In this document: piece by piece, positions 17,689 through 25,959 of the stretch | Layout of the letters: the number at the start of each line of letters is the position of its first letter | How positions within the stretch are numbered: the stretch's first letter is position 1 | Assembly (NCBI GenBank): GCA_013285645.1 | Contig: JABDHJ010000010.1 | Coordinates: 1-64,000 of the forward strand | From: Verrucomicrobiota bacterium | Lineage (GTDB): Bacteria; Verrucomicrobiota; Verrucomicrobiia; Methylacidiphilales; UBA1321 | DNA length: 64,000 bases | Direction of reading: 5' to 3' | Made by a program: the position numbers and the translations under genes | Notes under the pieces: model-generated | What the model saw: the letters and a program-made list of their open reading frames with translations, nothing else | Told to the model about the DNA's origin: nothing | Database searches by the model: none

Positions 17689-18582
17689 TCAATTTTCAAT
17701 TGAAAGCGTGGGGTATTCGTCGCCCGGGATGGCGTCCATTACCCGTGATTCTTGCGCAACGAGTTGAGTATGGTCCACCTCTGTTTCCTCCAAAGGAAGG
17801 CAGCACTTTTTAAACTTCCTTTTGCTGCCGCAGAAGCAGAGTTGGTTTCTGCCTAGGGAGGGAAACTCGCTTCGCGGGATTTTTCTCTTCGAGCGCTCTG
17901 AATGGTGAAACGAGAGAACGGTAGCTTTGCTCGAAGAGATACTGAGCGCCAAATACCGAAGGATGTTAAAGCCTCCTGAATTATCTGCGTACTGCGGCAC
18001 ACACCTTTTGTCCTCGGGGTTCGCAACCATAGACACGTGATCCATTTCGATAATGTCACGTGCTATTGCGCAGGCCATTTTTCCGCCGTACAACATCCCT
18101 CGCGTGTGAGGACAGTCCGGTGAGTAAATATCACCGCCACAAATACTGCATTCGAAGTGGCCGACCGTCATTCCCACGCTGAAAAAAATTCTGTAAGGAT
18201 ACAGTTTTTCCAACTCGATCAGTTGCCTTTCAAAAAAGGTGATATTGATGCGGGAAAACTTTTTGAGGATGCGGAGCAAGTCTAGGGAATTCTGCAACGA
18301 ATCCCAAGAACTGGAGAATTTGCCATTAACGACTTGTTCCCAGAGAAGGATGTAAGAGAAGAAAAAATCCACATACGCGTCTAACACATAGCAGTCGTTT
18401 AAAAACAACTCGTCTGGAGAGCTGTAGCCCCCTATCTCAGCCTTCAGTTGTGCACGAGAAAAATCCAACAACTCGCGGGCCTCACCAAACTTAAGGGCCT
18501 CAATCAGCTCAAGGGCGGATCGAAGACTCTCATTCAGCTGCTCAAGAACGGAATTAGCATCCGTTGTGTTAAGACCTGCCAT
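17689..18582 (-). CDS. SEC-C motif protein with a second Cys-rich zinc site
   Basis: A 297-aa protein, middle gene of a three-gene cassette. The N-terminal ~150 residues are helical. A Cys/His cluster follows (HFECSICGGDIYSPDCPHTR, residues ~166-185), probably binding zinc. Near residue 245-266 is a SEC-C motif, GRNQLCFCGSKRKFKKCC, as found in SecA tails and in many stand-alone proteins, where it binds zinc and often partner proteins or nucleic acid. The start overlaps the end of the 166-aa gene by 14 bp, strong evidence for co-translation. The overall family is not known to me. Confidence 0.75.
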   Translation of the reverse strand: MAGLNTTDANSVLEQLNESLRSALELIEALKFGEARELLDFSRAQLKAEIGGYSSPDELFLNDCYVLDAYVDFFFSYILLWEQVVNGKFSSSWDSLQNSLDLLRILKKFSRINITFFERQLIELEKLYPYRIFFSVGMTVGHFECSICGGDIYSPDCPHTRGMLYGGKMACAIARDIIEMDHVSMVANPEDKRCVPQYADNSGGFNILRYLALSISSSKATVLSFHHSERSKRKIPRSEFPSLGRNQLCFCGSKRKFKKCCLPLEETEVDHTQLVAQESRVMDAIPGDEYPTLSIEN

Positions 18583-19069
18583 CGTTCATGAATTCGTTGA
18601 CGTCAAATTTCCTTATTGCGCTTTCGAGCGCTTCACGGTCGCCAGTAAAAACGAATTTCTTCACAATACCCGCTTTTTTATCCTCGTACATTGCGCTAAG
18701 GTGAATTCGAACGGTTTCACCAACGAGAGCGCCTTTCATTTTGTCGTAGATGTAGGTCGAAACAATATTTAGATAAACTGGCAACGCAACGTCCGTCGCC
18801 AGATACACTAGCGGCAACCAGCAGTCCGAGTTGCGCAGGACGAGTAAACTTTCGACTTTTGGAAGCTCAACCTTACATTCGGGTTGATTGACTCGAATCC
18901 ATTTCGCAAAATCGCCTGCATCTGCTTTCAAAGAGAGCTGCTTCTTATGGCCAGATATCTCAGGCACCATCACTATGCCTGATGACTGGTTCGAGATAAC
19001 TGACCGAAAAGCCGATTCATCGTCAACCGAACTAAATTCACAAACATCCTCGGGCTCTTCGATTGCCAT
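18569..19069 (-). CDS. Unrecognised 166-aa protein, first gene of SEC-C/DUF4238 cassette
   Basis: An alpha/beta protein without signal peptide or membrane helix. It carries an acidic N-terminus and a segment with ESLLVLRNSDCWLPLVYLAT. No catalytic motif is recognised. Its stop lies inside the next gene (14-bp overlap), so it is translated together with the SEC-C protein. It may be a small partner, sensor or immunity subunit of the cassette; this is inference from the arrangement only. Confidence 0.6.
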   Translation of the reverse strand: MAIEEPEDVCEFSSVDDESAFRSVISNQSSGIVMVPEISGHKKQLSLKADAGDFAKWIRVNQPECKVELPKVESLLVLRNSDCWLPLVYLATDVALPVYLNIVSTYIYDKMKGALVGETVRIHLSAMYEDKKAGIVKKFVFTGDREALESAIRKFDVNEFMNDGRS

Positions 19070-19203
19070 AAATGTTTGTTGCTAGGGAGCTCACACGGAG
19101 CGATTGGAAATCACAGCCTTTTGAGTCGAAACTTTGCATTGTCTGCTCGTCTCCCCTTTATGTCAACTCGACGCTCGTTTTTGCAACATTTTCAAATAAC
19201 TAC

Positions 19204-19599
19204 TCACCCGTGTCTCCACCACCTAACAATTTTGGTAGCGACAAATGCGATACCTGAGATACCCCATCCCGTTAGCCAGAAGATATTAACTTCCTCAAGA
19301 GCAACTAGACGCACCATGGCCTCTGCCCCGCATATAACGAACAACAGAGCAAAAAGCGCAAGGCAGGCTTTGATTGATTTCGAGGTCAGTTGAGTTGTTA
19401 CTGTTGTTGGCGCAATGAGCTGCGGCGGCGAGGGAATTGGGGCAATAGATAGAATGGTCTTGAGTGGTTGCCATTCGGCGAGGCCTTCATGCCACGATAA
19501 CTGTTCGGTGTTGATAGTTCCTGATACCAGCATCGTCCGTAATTGCTCTTCGGTGTACGGACCAGTCTGTTGATCGTTGAGGTAGAGGTAAATGTTCAT
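19204..19599 (-). CDS. GYF_2 domain membrane protein
   Basis: About 131 aa. The N-terminal ~45 residues match the GYF_2 (DUF4339) domain: IYLYLNDQQTGPYTEEQLRT, then WHEGLAEWQPL. Two transmembrane helices follow (CLALFALLFVICGAEAMV and the last ~25 residues). GYF_2 domains are probable protein-binding modules placed in front of membrane domains in many bacteria. The ATG at 19599 is preferred over the adjacent GTG. Two other GYF_2 proteins are encoded in this window (32409-33098 and 44851-45624). Confidence 0.8.
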   Translation of the reverse strand: MNIYLYLNDQQTGPYTEEQLRTMLVSGTINTEQLSWHEGLAEWQPLKTILSIAPIPSPPQLIAPTTVTTQLTSKSIKACLALFALLFVICGAEAMVRLVALEEVNIFWLTGWGISGIAFVATKIVRWWRHG

Positions 19600-19696
19600 C
19601 ACTCGTTATTACACCTGTCCTAACAAAATCGTGATCATGGAGACGATTACTTTCATTGCTCTCATTGCGTACCCCTTTCTCTTTTTGAGAGCAAGC

Positions 19697-19717
19697 CAAA
19701 ACGCCGTCTAACGGCGT
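19697..19717 (-). terminator. hairpin terminator over the stop of the integrase stub
   Basis: On the minus strand ACGCCGT-TAG-ACGGCGT is followed by TTTT. The 3-nt loop is the stop codon of the integrase fragment. A 7-bp GC-rich stem plus a short T-run fits an intrinsic terminator. Confidence 0.6.
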
Positions 19718-19965
19718 GTCGCGAACAGTTGTCTCCGCTTTTCCGCAAATTCAGCTTCCACTTTGCATAATTCATAACGCAGGCGGCTAATCGCTTCGCT
19801 CCGCTCAGAGGTCTTCAGTGATCTACGGAGATTTTCTGTTTCGTAGAGGGGGCGAAGTTCTTTCGGTACGCGCATGTTGAGATAAAAGCGACCTTTACGT
19901 AGGAGCAAGTGCGATTGCTTGGGCATCGGAACGGGTTGGCTATGTGTGACAATTTTGTGTGACAT
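19708..19965 (-). pseudogene. N-terminal fragment of a tyrosine integrase
   Basis: About 85 aa, with LLLRKGRFYLNMRVPKELRP followed by RSLKTSERSEAISRL. This is the N-terminal arm-binding pattern common to tyrosine recombinases of tRNA-targeting islands (DUF6538-like start). The core-binding and catalytic domains with the Arg-His-Arg-Tyr residues are absent, and the frame ends at a TAG inside a terminator hairpin. It lies 64 bp from the tRNA-Ser 3' end, the expected integrase position. The ATG at 19965 is chosen; the frame also continues into the att site. It could still be made as a small DNA-binding protein. Confidence 0.72.
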
Positions 19966-20020
19966 AGAGGGATTCCGATGCATTGATTCCCAGAGACTTA
20001 GCGCAATACCAACCACTTAT

Positions 20021-20047
20021 GCAAGGGTTGGCGGACGAGGTAGGATT
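20021..20047. repeat. right att core, tRNA-Ser 3' end
   Basis: An exact copy of 11681-11707. Nineteen of the 27 bases are the tRNA 3' end (acceptor strand, discriminator, CCA and part of the T-stem). The preceding 30 bases also resemble the left boundary imperfectly (cagagactta). Confidence 0.88.
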
Positions 20048-20118
20048 TGAACCCACGGAACCTTTTAGAGTTCGACCGATTTCAAGTCGGTTGCCTTAAA
20101 CCACTCAGCCACTCGTCC
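20029..20118 (-). tRNA. tRNA-Ser (anticodon UGA)
   Basis: On the minus strand the acceptor GGACGAG (20118-20112) pairs with CTCGTCC (20039-20033), followed by discriminator G and an encoded CCA. The D-arm is GGCTGAGTGGTTTAAGGC. The anticodon stem-loop CCGACTTGAAATCGG gives anticodon TGA. A long variable arm and GGTTCAAATCC T-loop follow. The 90-nt length is typical for tRNA-Ser. It decodes UCA (and other UCN) codons and serves as the island attachment site. Confidence 0.96.
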
Positions 20119-20295
20119 AGAGGAGAAAGGCAAATTACCCTTGAGGGTGGGAGATTTCAATCTAAACGTCTCGCGTGTGCCTGGTGGGCATCCATACGAC
20201 TTTTTCTTTGAAGAGAAGATCAGTCCAAAGAAAGAGTTGGTCCGTGAAACCTTTTTCGATGGCATTTCCGTCGAGGTAACGGCGATAGTGATCCC

Positions 20296-22089
20296 ATGGC
20301 TGGACATCAAGAAACGCAGAATATCCTCGGCATTGAGGGCGGTGGAACCAAGACGACGTGGGCGGTGGTGACGCCGGAGGGAAAAACGCTGGGACAAGGA
20401 GCGGCAGGGCCGGGCAACACACTGCTTTTAAGTGATGCGGCACTGGAGAAGCTATTCAAGGCGATTCTCAACGGCTCTGGAAAAAATGTGCAGGCCATTG
20501 GCGGCGCATTTGCCGGATGCCAACTCGCAGAGGAGCAGGCGCGGGTGGAAAAGATTTTGCGCAAGGTCTGGCCCCACGCGAAAACGATTCGAGTGATGGA
20601 AGACACGCGTTCCGTGCTGACCGGGGCGTTTGGAAACGGTCCGGGTATCGTCGTCATCGCGGGCACCGGCTCGAATGTTGCCGGACAAAAATCGGCGGAC
20701 TCGCCCATCGAGAAAGCGGGCGGCTGGGGACATCTCTTCGCCGATCGCGGCAGCGCTTATGATGTGGCACGGCGCGGCCTAGAGTTGGCCTATGCGCACT
20801 ACGATGCGAACAAGAAAATTTCGCCGATCGCGCACGAATATCTGACCGCGGCAGGGAAAACGTCCATGGAAGAACTCGTCCCCTTTCTGCTGCGGGACAC
20901 AAGCAAGACCACGGTGGCACAATGGGCGAAATGCGTTTTTTCCGCCGCGCAAAAGGGGGATCGTGATGCGCGCCTCCTTCTGAAGGAGGCCGCGTTGGTC
21001 CTGGCCCAGAAAGTTGCTTTTGTGGCCCGGCGACTCCGTTTGAAAAGGCCGGAAGTGGTTTTAGTGGGAGGTCTTTTTGACAATCAGCCTGATTACGCCG
21101 CTCTCTTTTATGACGCCTTGCTCGCCAAGACGCTTCCTTCCGCCAGCGTATTGAAAGTAAAAATTAACGGCGCCCTGGGCGCAGCTATCGCGGCGGGCTT
21201 GAAAAGCATTCCCAAAGAAGAGCAACCTGAGAAAGCCGGGAAAGCCATCGCCGATCCGGCTCGGCTCGCGGCGTTTGCCCAGGCTTCGACGGAGCAACGC
21301 AATCCCCGTTCGCGAAAATTGGAGCAGCGTTCCATTCCGCAACTGGTCGATCTCTTCATCAAGGAGGAGCGTCATGTCGAAAAAGCCCTCTTTGCGCAAC
21401 GCCGCGAAATTTCAAAAGCGGCGACCCTCGTGTCGAAAAGCCTCTGCACCGGTGGCCGTCTTTTTTATCTCGGTGCGGGCACGAGTGGACGATTGGCTGT
21501 GGTCGATGCCAGCGAAATGCCGCCCACCTTCAACGCCTCGCCGGAACAAATTCAGGCCATCATCGCGGGCGGCCCGGCAGCGGTCTTTCGCAGTCAGGAG
21601 GGGGCCGAGGATGCGCGGGACACCGGTGTCGCCGAGTTGCGCGCGCGCGGCTTGACGAAGCGCGACGCGGTCTGCGGTATCGCGGCGAGCGGACAAACGC
21701 CGTTCGTGCTTGCGGCGCTGGATTATGCGCGTGAGCTCGGCGCGGCGACGATCCTGCTCTCCTGCAATCCGAAGCGCGCCATCCGCGTGCCAGTCGATGT
21801 CGCGATCGATCTTCCGACAGGCCCCGAAATCGTGACCGGCTCGACCCGGCTGAAAGCAGGCACGGCGACGAAGCTCGTCCTGAATATGCTCAGCACCATC
21901 GCGATGGTCCGACTGGGTCGCGTGCAGGATAATCTCATGGTCAATGTTCAGGCGACCAATGACAAACTCCGAGCGCGCGCCGTCCGGTTGGTTCAAGCCC
22001 TGACCAAGCACAACGCTGCAGAAGCACAGGCCTCGTTGGAAGCCACGGCATGGCGCGTCACCGACGCCGTGAAAGCGTTAACGAAATAA
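20296..22089 (+). CDS. murQ: Fused BadF-type sugar kinase and MurNAc-6-phosphate etherase (MurQ)
   Basis: A 597-aa fusion. Residues ~8-310 form a BadF/BadG-type ATPase-fold kinase (GIEGGGTKTTWAVV, VIAGTGSNVAG), the family of N-acetylglucosamine and MurNAc kinases. Residues ~335-597 are MurQ: the SIS-domain motifs FYLGAGTSGRLAVVDASEMP and GSTRLKAGTATKLVLNMLST are complete. MurQ removes D-lactate from MurNAc-6-phosphate to give GlcNAc-6-phosphate. The kinase half probably makes the MurNAc-6-phosphate substrate, so one polypeptide could do two successive cytoplasmic steps of cell-wall recycling. Mpl at 49137 belongs to the same theme. Kinase specificity is inferred. Confidence 0.9.
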   Translation: MAGHQETQNILGIEGGGTKTTWAVVTPEGKTLGQGAAGPGNTLLLSDAALEKLFKAILNGSGKNVQAIGGAFAGCQLAEEQARVEKILRKVWPHAKTIRVMEDTRSVLTGAFGNGPGIVVIAGTGSNVAGQKSADSPIEKAGGWGHLFADRGSAYDVARRGLELAYAHYDANKKISPIAHEYLTAAGKTSMEELVPFLLRDTSKTTVAQWAKCVFSAAQKGDRDARLLLKEAALVLAQKVAFVARRLRLKRPEVVLVGGLFDNQPDYAALFYDALLAKTLPSASVLKVKINGALGAAIAAGLKSIPKEEQPEKAGKAIADPARLAAFAQASTEQRNPRSRKLEQRSIPQLVDLFIKEERHVEKALFAQRREISKAATLVSKSLCTGGRLFYLGAGTSGRLAVVDASEMPPTFNASPEQIQAIIAGGPAAVFRSQEGAEDARDTGVAELRARGLTKRDAVCGIAASGQTPFVLAALDYARELGAATILLSCNPKRAIRVPVDVAIDLPTGPEIVTGSTRLKAGTATKLVLNMLSTIAMVRLGRVQDNLMVNVQATNDKLRARAVRLVQALTKHNAAEAQASLEATAWRVTDAVKALTK

Positions 22090-22121
22090 ACGCCGCCGAT
22101 TTTGATCGCGCTCAATCCAGA

Positions 22122-22139
22122 TAGATTACTTGTAATCTA
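22122..22139. other. perfect 8-bp-stem hairpin
   Basis: TAGATTAC-TT-GTAATCTA lies between murQ and the TPR protein gene. There is no T-run. It could be an operator or a weak terminator. Confidence 0.5.
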
Positions 22140-22182
22140 GGAGATCATTGACTTATTACCGCTAAATAAATTAAATTTCTGC

Positions 22183-24360
22183 ATGTGTAGGCGTGTTTAT
22201 TTGATTGGTCTCTATGTCTGGATTTTGGCAATCCAGGCTCCTTCCGCGCGCGCGGAAACGCCTTTTCAAGATCAGTATCTCCAGATCTACGTCAAGATGC
22301 ATGACGCGGAAAATCTCGAAAAGCAGCAGGATTTCGCCGGCGCACTGGATGGCTTTAAGGATTGCTACGCCCGGTTGTCGAAGATTAATAAAGAAGACCC
22401 AACTTGGGAATCGGCGCTGGTCCTTCATCGCATGGCCGACTGCCAGGTCACGATTCAGCGATTGGAAAATGAGGTCCAGTCCACTCCGGCACCGCCGCCT
22501 CGTCCCATCACTCCCACGCCGCCGCCCGTGGTGCCGACCCCGACGGCAATCGACACATCGACCATGCCCACCGATGTGGCCGGCCTGCAAAAACGGTTGC
22601 AGGATGTGGAGCAGGAACTGCAGGTGACGAAGGAAAGTTGGAAAAATGCGCAGATCGAAGTTGATACCTACCGGGGTCAACTTGAATCGGTGAACTCGCA
22701 ATTGCAGGCGATCAAGAATAAACAATCAGTCGATGACAAGGTGGGCAGGTTGCTGACCGAAAACAAAGCGTTGACCGAGAAGTTGACCCAGGCGGAAAAG
22801 CAGATCGACGATCTCAAGTCGGTCAATCCGAAGTCGAAGGTCAGCCTGATGCAGACTCAGCTGAAAAATCTTCAGGATCAATTTGACGAATCCCAGGCGG
22901 CCAACAAGGCGCTGCAAACGACGATCACCACCTTGCAGCAGCATCTGGACCAGGCACAAGCCGATCTGGTGAATGCCAACCAGCGACTGGCTGACGCGGG
23001 ACCGAGCAATCCGGAATACGCGACGATCAAGCGCGAAAACGAAGTGATGCGCGGCATCCTCACGCGTGAAATTCAGGAACAGGCCCATCGCGACATGGCG
23101 AAGCGTCTTTACCAGGAGGAATTCGATAACCTCAAGATCAAGTCGAAGGTTTTGCAGGAGCAACTGGACATTCTGGCCTCGCCGATGACGCCTGCCACGA
23201 CCGACGAGGAACGCGCGCTACTGGCTGGGCTGAAGGCGCCGGGGCCGACAATCACGCCGCCGCCTGATTCTGGCAACGTCCTGGCAACGCCCGTCGCGGG
23301 TACGCCAACAGCACCCAATACGCCCGCCGCCCCGATGGTGCCTGATGCCACAGCGCCGACCACCAATGCCCCGACGACGGTTGTCAGCAATACTCCGGCT
23401 ACTCCGCCCTCCACTCCCGCCGATCCTTCAACCCCAAGTACTCCTGCGGTTGATCCCAACAATTCCACGACACCGAGCACGCCTCCCACTACCCCGGCGC
23501 CGGATACGAATGTCGCCCCCGCGCCGGTGACACCATCGACGCCTGCGACTCCGGATACCACCGCGCCTGCGCCTAGCGCACCTGCTGCCACTCCTCCCGC
23601 CACGACAACTGATACCTCGACACCTCCGTCCACGCCGTCCGTACCGCCAATGAACACGACGACGACGGTCACCGAAGTCCCACCGCCCACAACCACCGTC
23701 ACGACGACGACAGTCACGCAGGGTAGCACCGCCCCGGCGCAAGCCGATCCGACCCAGTATTCCACCAAGGCGCGCCTGCCCGACGAGATGCGCGATACCG
23801 CCCAGGAAGCAGCGGACCTTTTCAAGATGAAGCGTTACGATGAGGCGGCGGCCAAATATCAGACCATCATCGACAAGTATCCGGAATCGCTTTACGCGTG
23901 GAGCAACCTCGGCGTGGTGCGTTATCAACAAGGAGATCTGGACGACGCGTTGAAAGCCCTGCAACAAGCCGTCAAGCTTTCACCCACCGACAGCTTTTCC
24001 TACGCGAACCTGGGCATCGTTTATTACGAGATGAAGCAGTATGAGAATGCCATCGATGCCCTGAACTCGGCGAAGGCGCTCGACCCCAACGACGCGAAGG
24101 TACGCAATTATCTCGGTTGCGCCTGCTCGCAAAAGGGTTGGCAGGAAGCGGCGGAAAAAGAATTCCTCAAGGCGATCGAACTCGACCCGAGTTTTGGCGA
24201 CGCCCACTTTAATCTCGCTCTCGTTTACGCCACCGAAAAGCCGCCGCTGATTGAGATGGCCGCCCGGGAATATAAAAAGGCGCAGGAACTCGGCATCGCC
24301 AAGGATGACCGCCTGGAAAAGTTGCTGCAGCCGTCGTCATCGACGCCATCGCAACCGTAA
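22183..24360 (+). CDS. Secreted coiled-coil and TPR repeat protein
   Basis: A 725-aa protein. An N-terminal signal peptide (VYLIGLYVWILAIQAPSARA) is followed by a short helical region, a long coiled coil (about residues 125-325, rich in Gln, Lys, Glu and Leu heptads), then a ~150-residue linker made almost only of Pro, Thr, Ala and Ser. The C-terminus (about residues 530-720) holds at least five tetratricopeptide repeats (LYAWSNLGVVRYQQGDLDDA, SYANLGIVYYEMKQYENAID). TPRs bind proteins. The layout suggests a periplasmic scaffold spanning the envelope, as often seen in Verrucomicrobia. The specific role is unknown. Confidence 0.75.
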   Translation: MCRRVYLIGLYVWILAIQAPSARAETPFQDQYLQIYVKMHDAENLEKQQDFAGALDGFKDCYARLSKINKEDPTWESALVLHRMADCQVTIQRLENEVQSTPAPPPRPITPTPPPVVPTPTAIDTSTMPTDVAGLQKRLQDVEQELQVTKESWKNAQIEVDTYRGQLESVNSQLQAIKNKQSVDDKVGRLLTENKALTEKLTQAEKQIDDLKSVNPKSKVSLMQTQLKNLQDQFDESQAANKALQTTITTLQQHLDQAQADLVNANQRLADAGPSNPEYATIKRENEVMRGILTREIQEQAHRDMAKRLYQEEFDNLKIKSKVLQEQLDILASPMTPATTDEERALLAGLKAPGPTITPPPDSGNVLATPVAGTPTAPNTPAAPMVPDATAPTTNAPTTVVSNTPATPPSTPADPSTPSTPAVDPNNSTTPSTPPTTPAPDTNVAPAPVTPSTPATPDTTAPAPSAPAATPPATTTDTSTPPSTPSVPPMNTTTTVTEVPPPTTTVTTTTVTQGSTAPAQADPTQYSTKARLPDEMRDTAQEAADLFKMKRYDEAAAKYQTIIDKYPESLYAWSNLGVVRYQQGDLDDALKALQQAVKLSPTDSFSYANLGIVYYEMKQYENAIDALNSAKALDPNDAKVRNYLGCACSQKGWQEAAEKEFLKAIELDPSFGDAHFNLALVYATEKPPLIEMAAREYKKAQELGIAKDDRLEKLLQPSSSTPSQP

Positions 24361-24525
24361 GCCTTCGAGGCGACACAACGGACGTGTAAAATCTTCGCCT
24401 CTCCACGAAAAATTCCTTGGGCGAAAACCCCAAAGATGGCGTAGTGTGGTGTCCCCGCAACTTCAAGAGGCAGCTTTGGGCTTGCTTTTTAGAGTCGCGA
24501 GGCAAACTCTCACGAGGACCTTTTT

Positions 24526-24984
24526 ATGCAGATCAGCAGCTTGTTAAAACCGGAACAGATCAAGCTCGAACTGGTGCAGCAGAAACGCTGTAACGCCATT
24601 AACGAGGTGGCGCAGCTTTTGCAGACGAATCCCAACGTCACCAACTTCGCCGGTTTTTACGAGGAGCTTCTCGCGCGCGAACGGATCGAGTCGACCTGCT
24701 TGGGAAATGAAATCGCCTTCCCTCACGCGCGCACCGATTTTTTGAAGGGCATGGTCCTCGCCGTCGGACGTAGTCCGCAGGGAGTTTGGTTTGAGAATTG
24801 CGGACAGACGGTGAAATTGATTTTTGTTATCGGTACGCCCAAGCGAATGGTGACCGATTATCTCAGCGTGGTGGGCGGTCTCGCCCGCCTGCTCAAGGAT
24901 GCTTCCACTCGCGAACAACTCATCGCCGCGACCAACGTGGACGAGTTCATCGGCGCGCTGACCCAAGCCGAACTGGCGCGGTAA
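24526..24984 (+). CDS. PtsN-like PTS EIIA type-2 domain protein
   Basis: A 152-aa single-domain protein. The phosphorylatable His lies in NEIAFPHARTDF at about residue 67, the conserved EIIA(fructose/Ntr) site. The C-terminal VGGLARLLKDASTREQL helix also matches the family. A GAGGA ribosome site precedes the ATG. No EIIB or EIIC gene is nearby, so a regulatory EIIA-Ntr role, relaying phosphate state to carbon, nitrogen or potassium control, is more likely than sugar transport. Confidence 0.85.
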   Translation: MQISSLLKPEQIKLELVQQKRCNAINEVAQLLQTNPNVTNFAGFYEELLARERIESTCLGNEIAFPHARTDFLKGMVLAVGRSPQGVWFENCGQTVKLIFVIGTPKRMVTDYLSVVGGLARLLKDASTREQLIAATNVDEFIGALTQAELAR

Positions 24985-25013
24985 GTCCTTTTAGTTGGTG
25001 GCCCGGGCTACTT

Positions 25014-25073
25014 GAGACCTCTGCGAAACTCTCACATTTAGCATTAGTCATCCTGAGCTTGTCGAAGGATCAG
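25014..25073 (+). repeat. dispersed intergenic repeat (CTTGTCGAAGG type)
   Basis: These 60 bases match the reverse complement of 63721-63780 at about 56 positions. The core TCATCCTGAGCTTGTCGAAGG also occurs at 37151 and, in decayed form, at 9610. A degraded second arm follows here. It lies between convergent genes. Confidence 0.85.
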
Positions 25074-25166
25074 TTCGGCCTGCCTTTTCTTCGACGTACA
25101 GAACTGATGACGGATTGCTTGAAGAAGGGCTTTCGTAAAAGTCTCGAGTTGTCCGGGTCGCCCGAT

Positions 25167-25511
25167 TCAGGCTGTATCTTCCTGCCCGCGATAGTGGATC
25201 ACTTTTACTTTTTCGAGCGTGACCAAGCCGCCGGTGATCATGCCGTCAAGTAGAGGAAGAAAGGCGTTTATTTTTTCTTCGCTATCGACGATCTCGATAA
25301 TCAGCGGAAGGTCCATCGAGAGCTGCAAGCTCTTAGCGGTGTGGAGCACGCTCGTTTTGCCAAAGCCCATCGGCCCGCGTAGAACCGTCGCGCCACCGAG
25401 ACCGCTTCCGCGCGCTTTGATGACAATTGCCTCATAAAGCGGCCCGCTTTCCCAGCGGTCGCTTTCACCGATGAAAATGCGGAGTAAAATGGCGTCTTGT
25501 GGAATTTCCAT
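25167..25511 (-). CDS. DUF190 family protein (CrcB-associated)
   Basis: A 114-aa protein with AILLRIFIGESDRWESGPLY at the start and GLGGATVLRGPMGFG in the middle, both typical of DUF190. The family is a small ferredoxin-like fold often encoded beside CrcB fluoride channels, and may help fluoride or ion homeostasis. It begins 4 bp after the crcB stop, so the two are one transcript. The biochemical function is not known. Confidence 0.88.
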   Translation of the reverse strand: MEIPQDAILLRIFIGESDRWESGPLYEAIVIKARGSGLGGATVLRGPMGFGKTSVLHTAKSLQLSMDLPLIIEIVDSEEKINAFLPLLDGMITGGLVTLEKVKVIHYRGQEDTA

Positions 25512-25515
25512 ACGA

Positions 25516-25926
25516 TTATCTCATTTGATTCAACATCCCGGCGAGCATGGCCCCCAGCCATACGCCAATTAAACATAGCACAACCGAACCCAGCACGTTG
25601 ACCGCAGCTTGAAACCATTGGCCGTCCTGCGCGAGAAGAAGCGATTGCAGAGTGAACGAGGAGAACGTGGTGTAGCCCCCGAGAATACCGATCATGATAA
25701 ACTGGCGCTGGAGCGGGCTGAGGTAATACCGGCCTTCCGTGGCCGAGATGGAGAAGATAAAACCGATCAAAAAGCAGCCGGTGATATTAACCAGCATCGT
25801 TCCCAAAAAATAAGGCGGGCCGCCTTTCCGCACCATGGCATCAATGAGGCTGGCGACGCCAAAGCGGGCCATGCTGCCCAAGGCGCCGCCCACGCCGATG
25901 ATGAGATATTGCACTAAAAACTGCAT
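25516..25926 (-). CDS. crcB: Fluoride channel CrcB/Fluc
   Basis: A 136-aa, four-helix membrane protein. GVGGALGSMARFGV at the N-terminus, FLGTMLVNITGCFLIG with the conserved Asn, and GILGGYTTFSSFTLQ in helix 3 are diagnostic. Fluc proteins form dual-topology dimers that let fluoride leave the cytoplasm. A single crcB implies a homodimer. No fluoride riboswitch is apparent in the 33-bp upstream gap. It is co-transcribed with DUF190. Confidence 0.93.
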   Translation of the reverse strand: MQFLVQYLIIGVGGALGSMARFGVASLIDAMVRKGGPPYFLGTMLVNITGCFLIGFIFSISATEGRYYLSPLQRQFIMIGILGGYTTFSSFTLQSLLLAQDGQWFQAAVNVLGSVVLCLIGVWLGAMLAGMLNQMR

Positions 25927-25959
25927 AAGAAAAATGCCTGTGGCAAATGAGTTTAAACT

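Larger units (their letters stand above)
11681..20047. mobile_element. 8.4-kb genomic island integrated in tRNA-Ser(UGA)
   Basis: The island is bounded by perfect 27-bp direct repeats at 11681-11707 and 20021-20047. The right copy covers the last 19 nt of tRNA-Ser including CCA. An integrase N-terminal fragment lies next to the tRNA, the usual position. The content is accessory: HNH endonuclease, polymerase remnant, HEPN-like protein, SEC-C and DUF4238 proteins, and several genes I do not recognise. Base composition is lower in GC than the flanks, markedly so at 11.9-14.2 kb. The integrase is truncated, so the island is probably no longer self-mobile. Confidence 0.88.

Noticed and set aside
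23300..23750. Repetitive stretch that could be mistaken for a CRISPR-like or tandem repeat.
   Set aside because: There is no fixed repeat or spacer length; it is codon repetition of Pro, Thr and Ala in a coding linker.
23109..23825. A Gly/Val-rich 238-codon frame on the minus strand.
   Set aside because: It mirrors the Pro/Thr-rich linker of the TPR protein and is a composition artefact.
25927..25959. Possible fluoride riboswitch upstream of crcB.
   Set aside because: The gap is only 33 bp and lacks the expected pseudoknot pattern.
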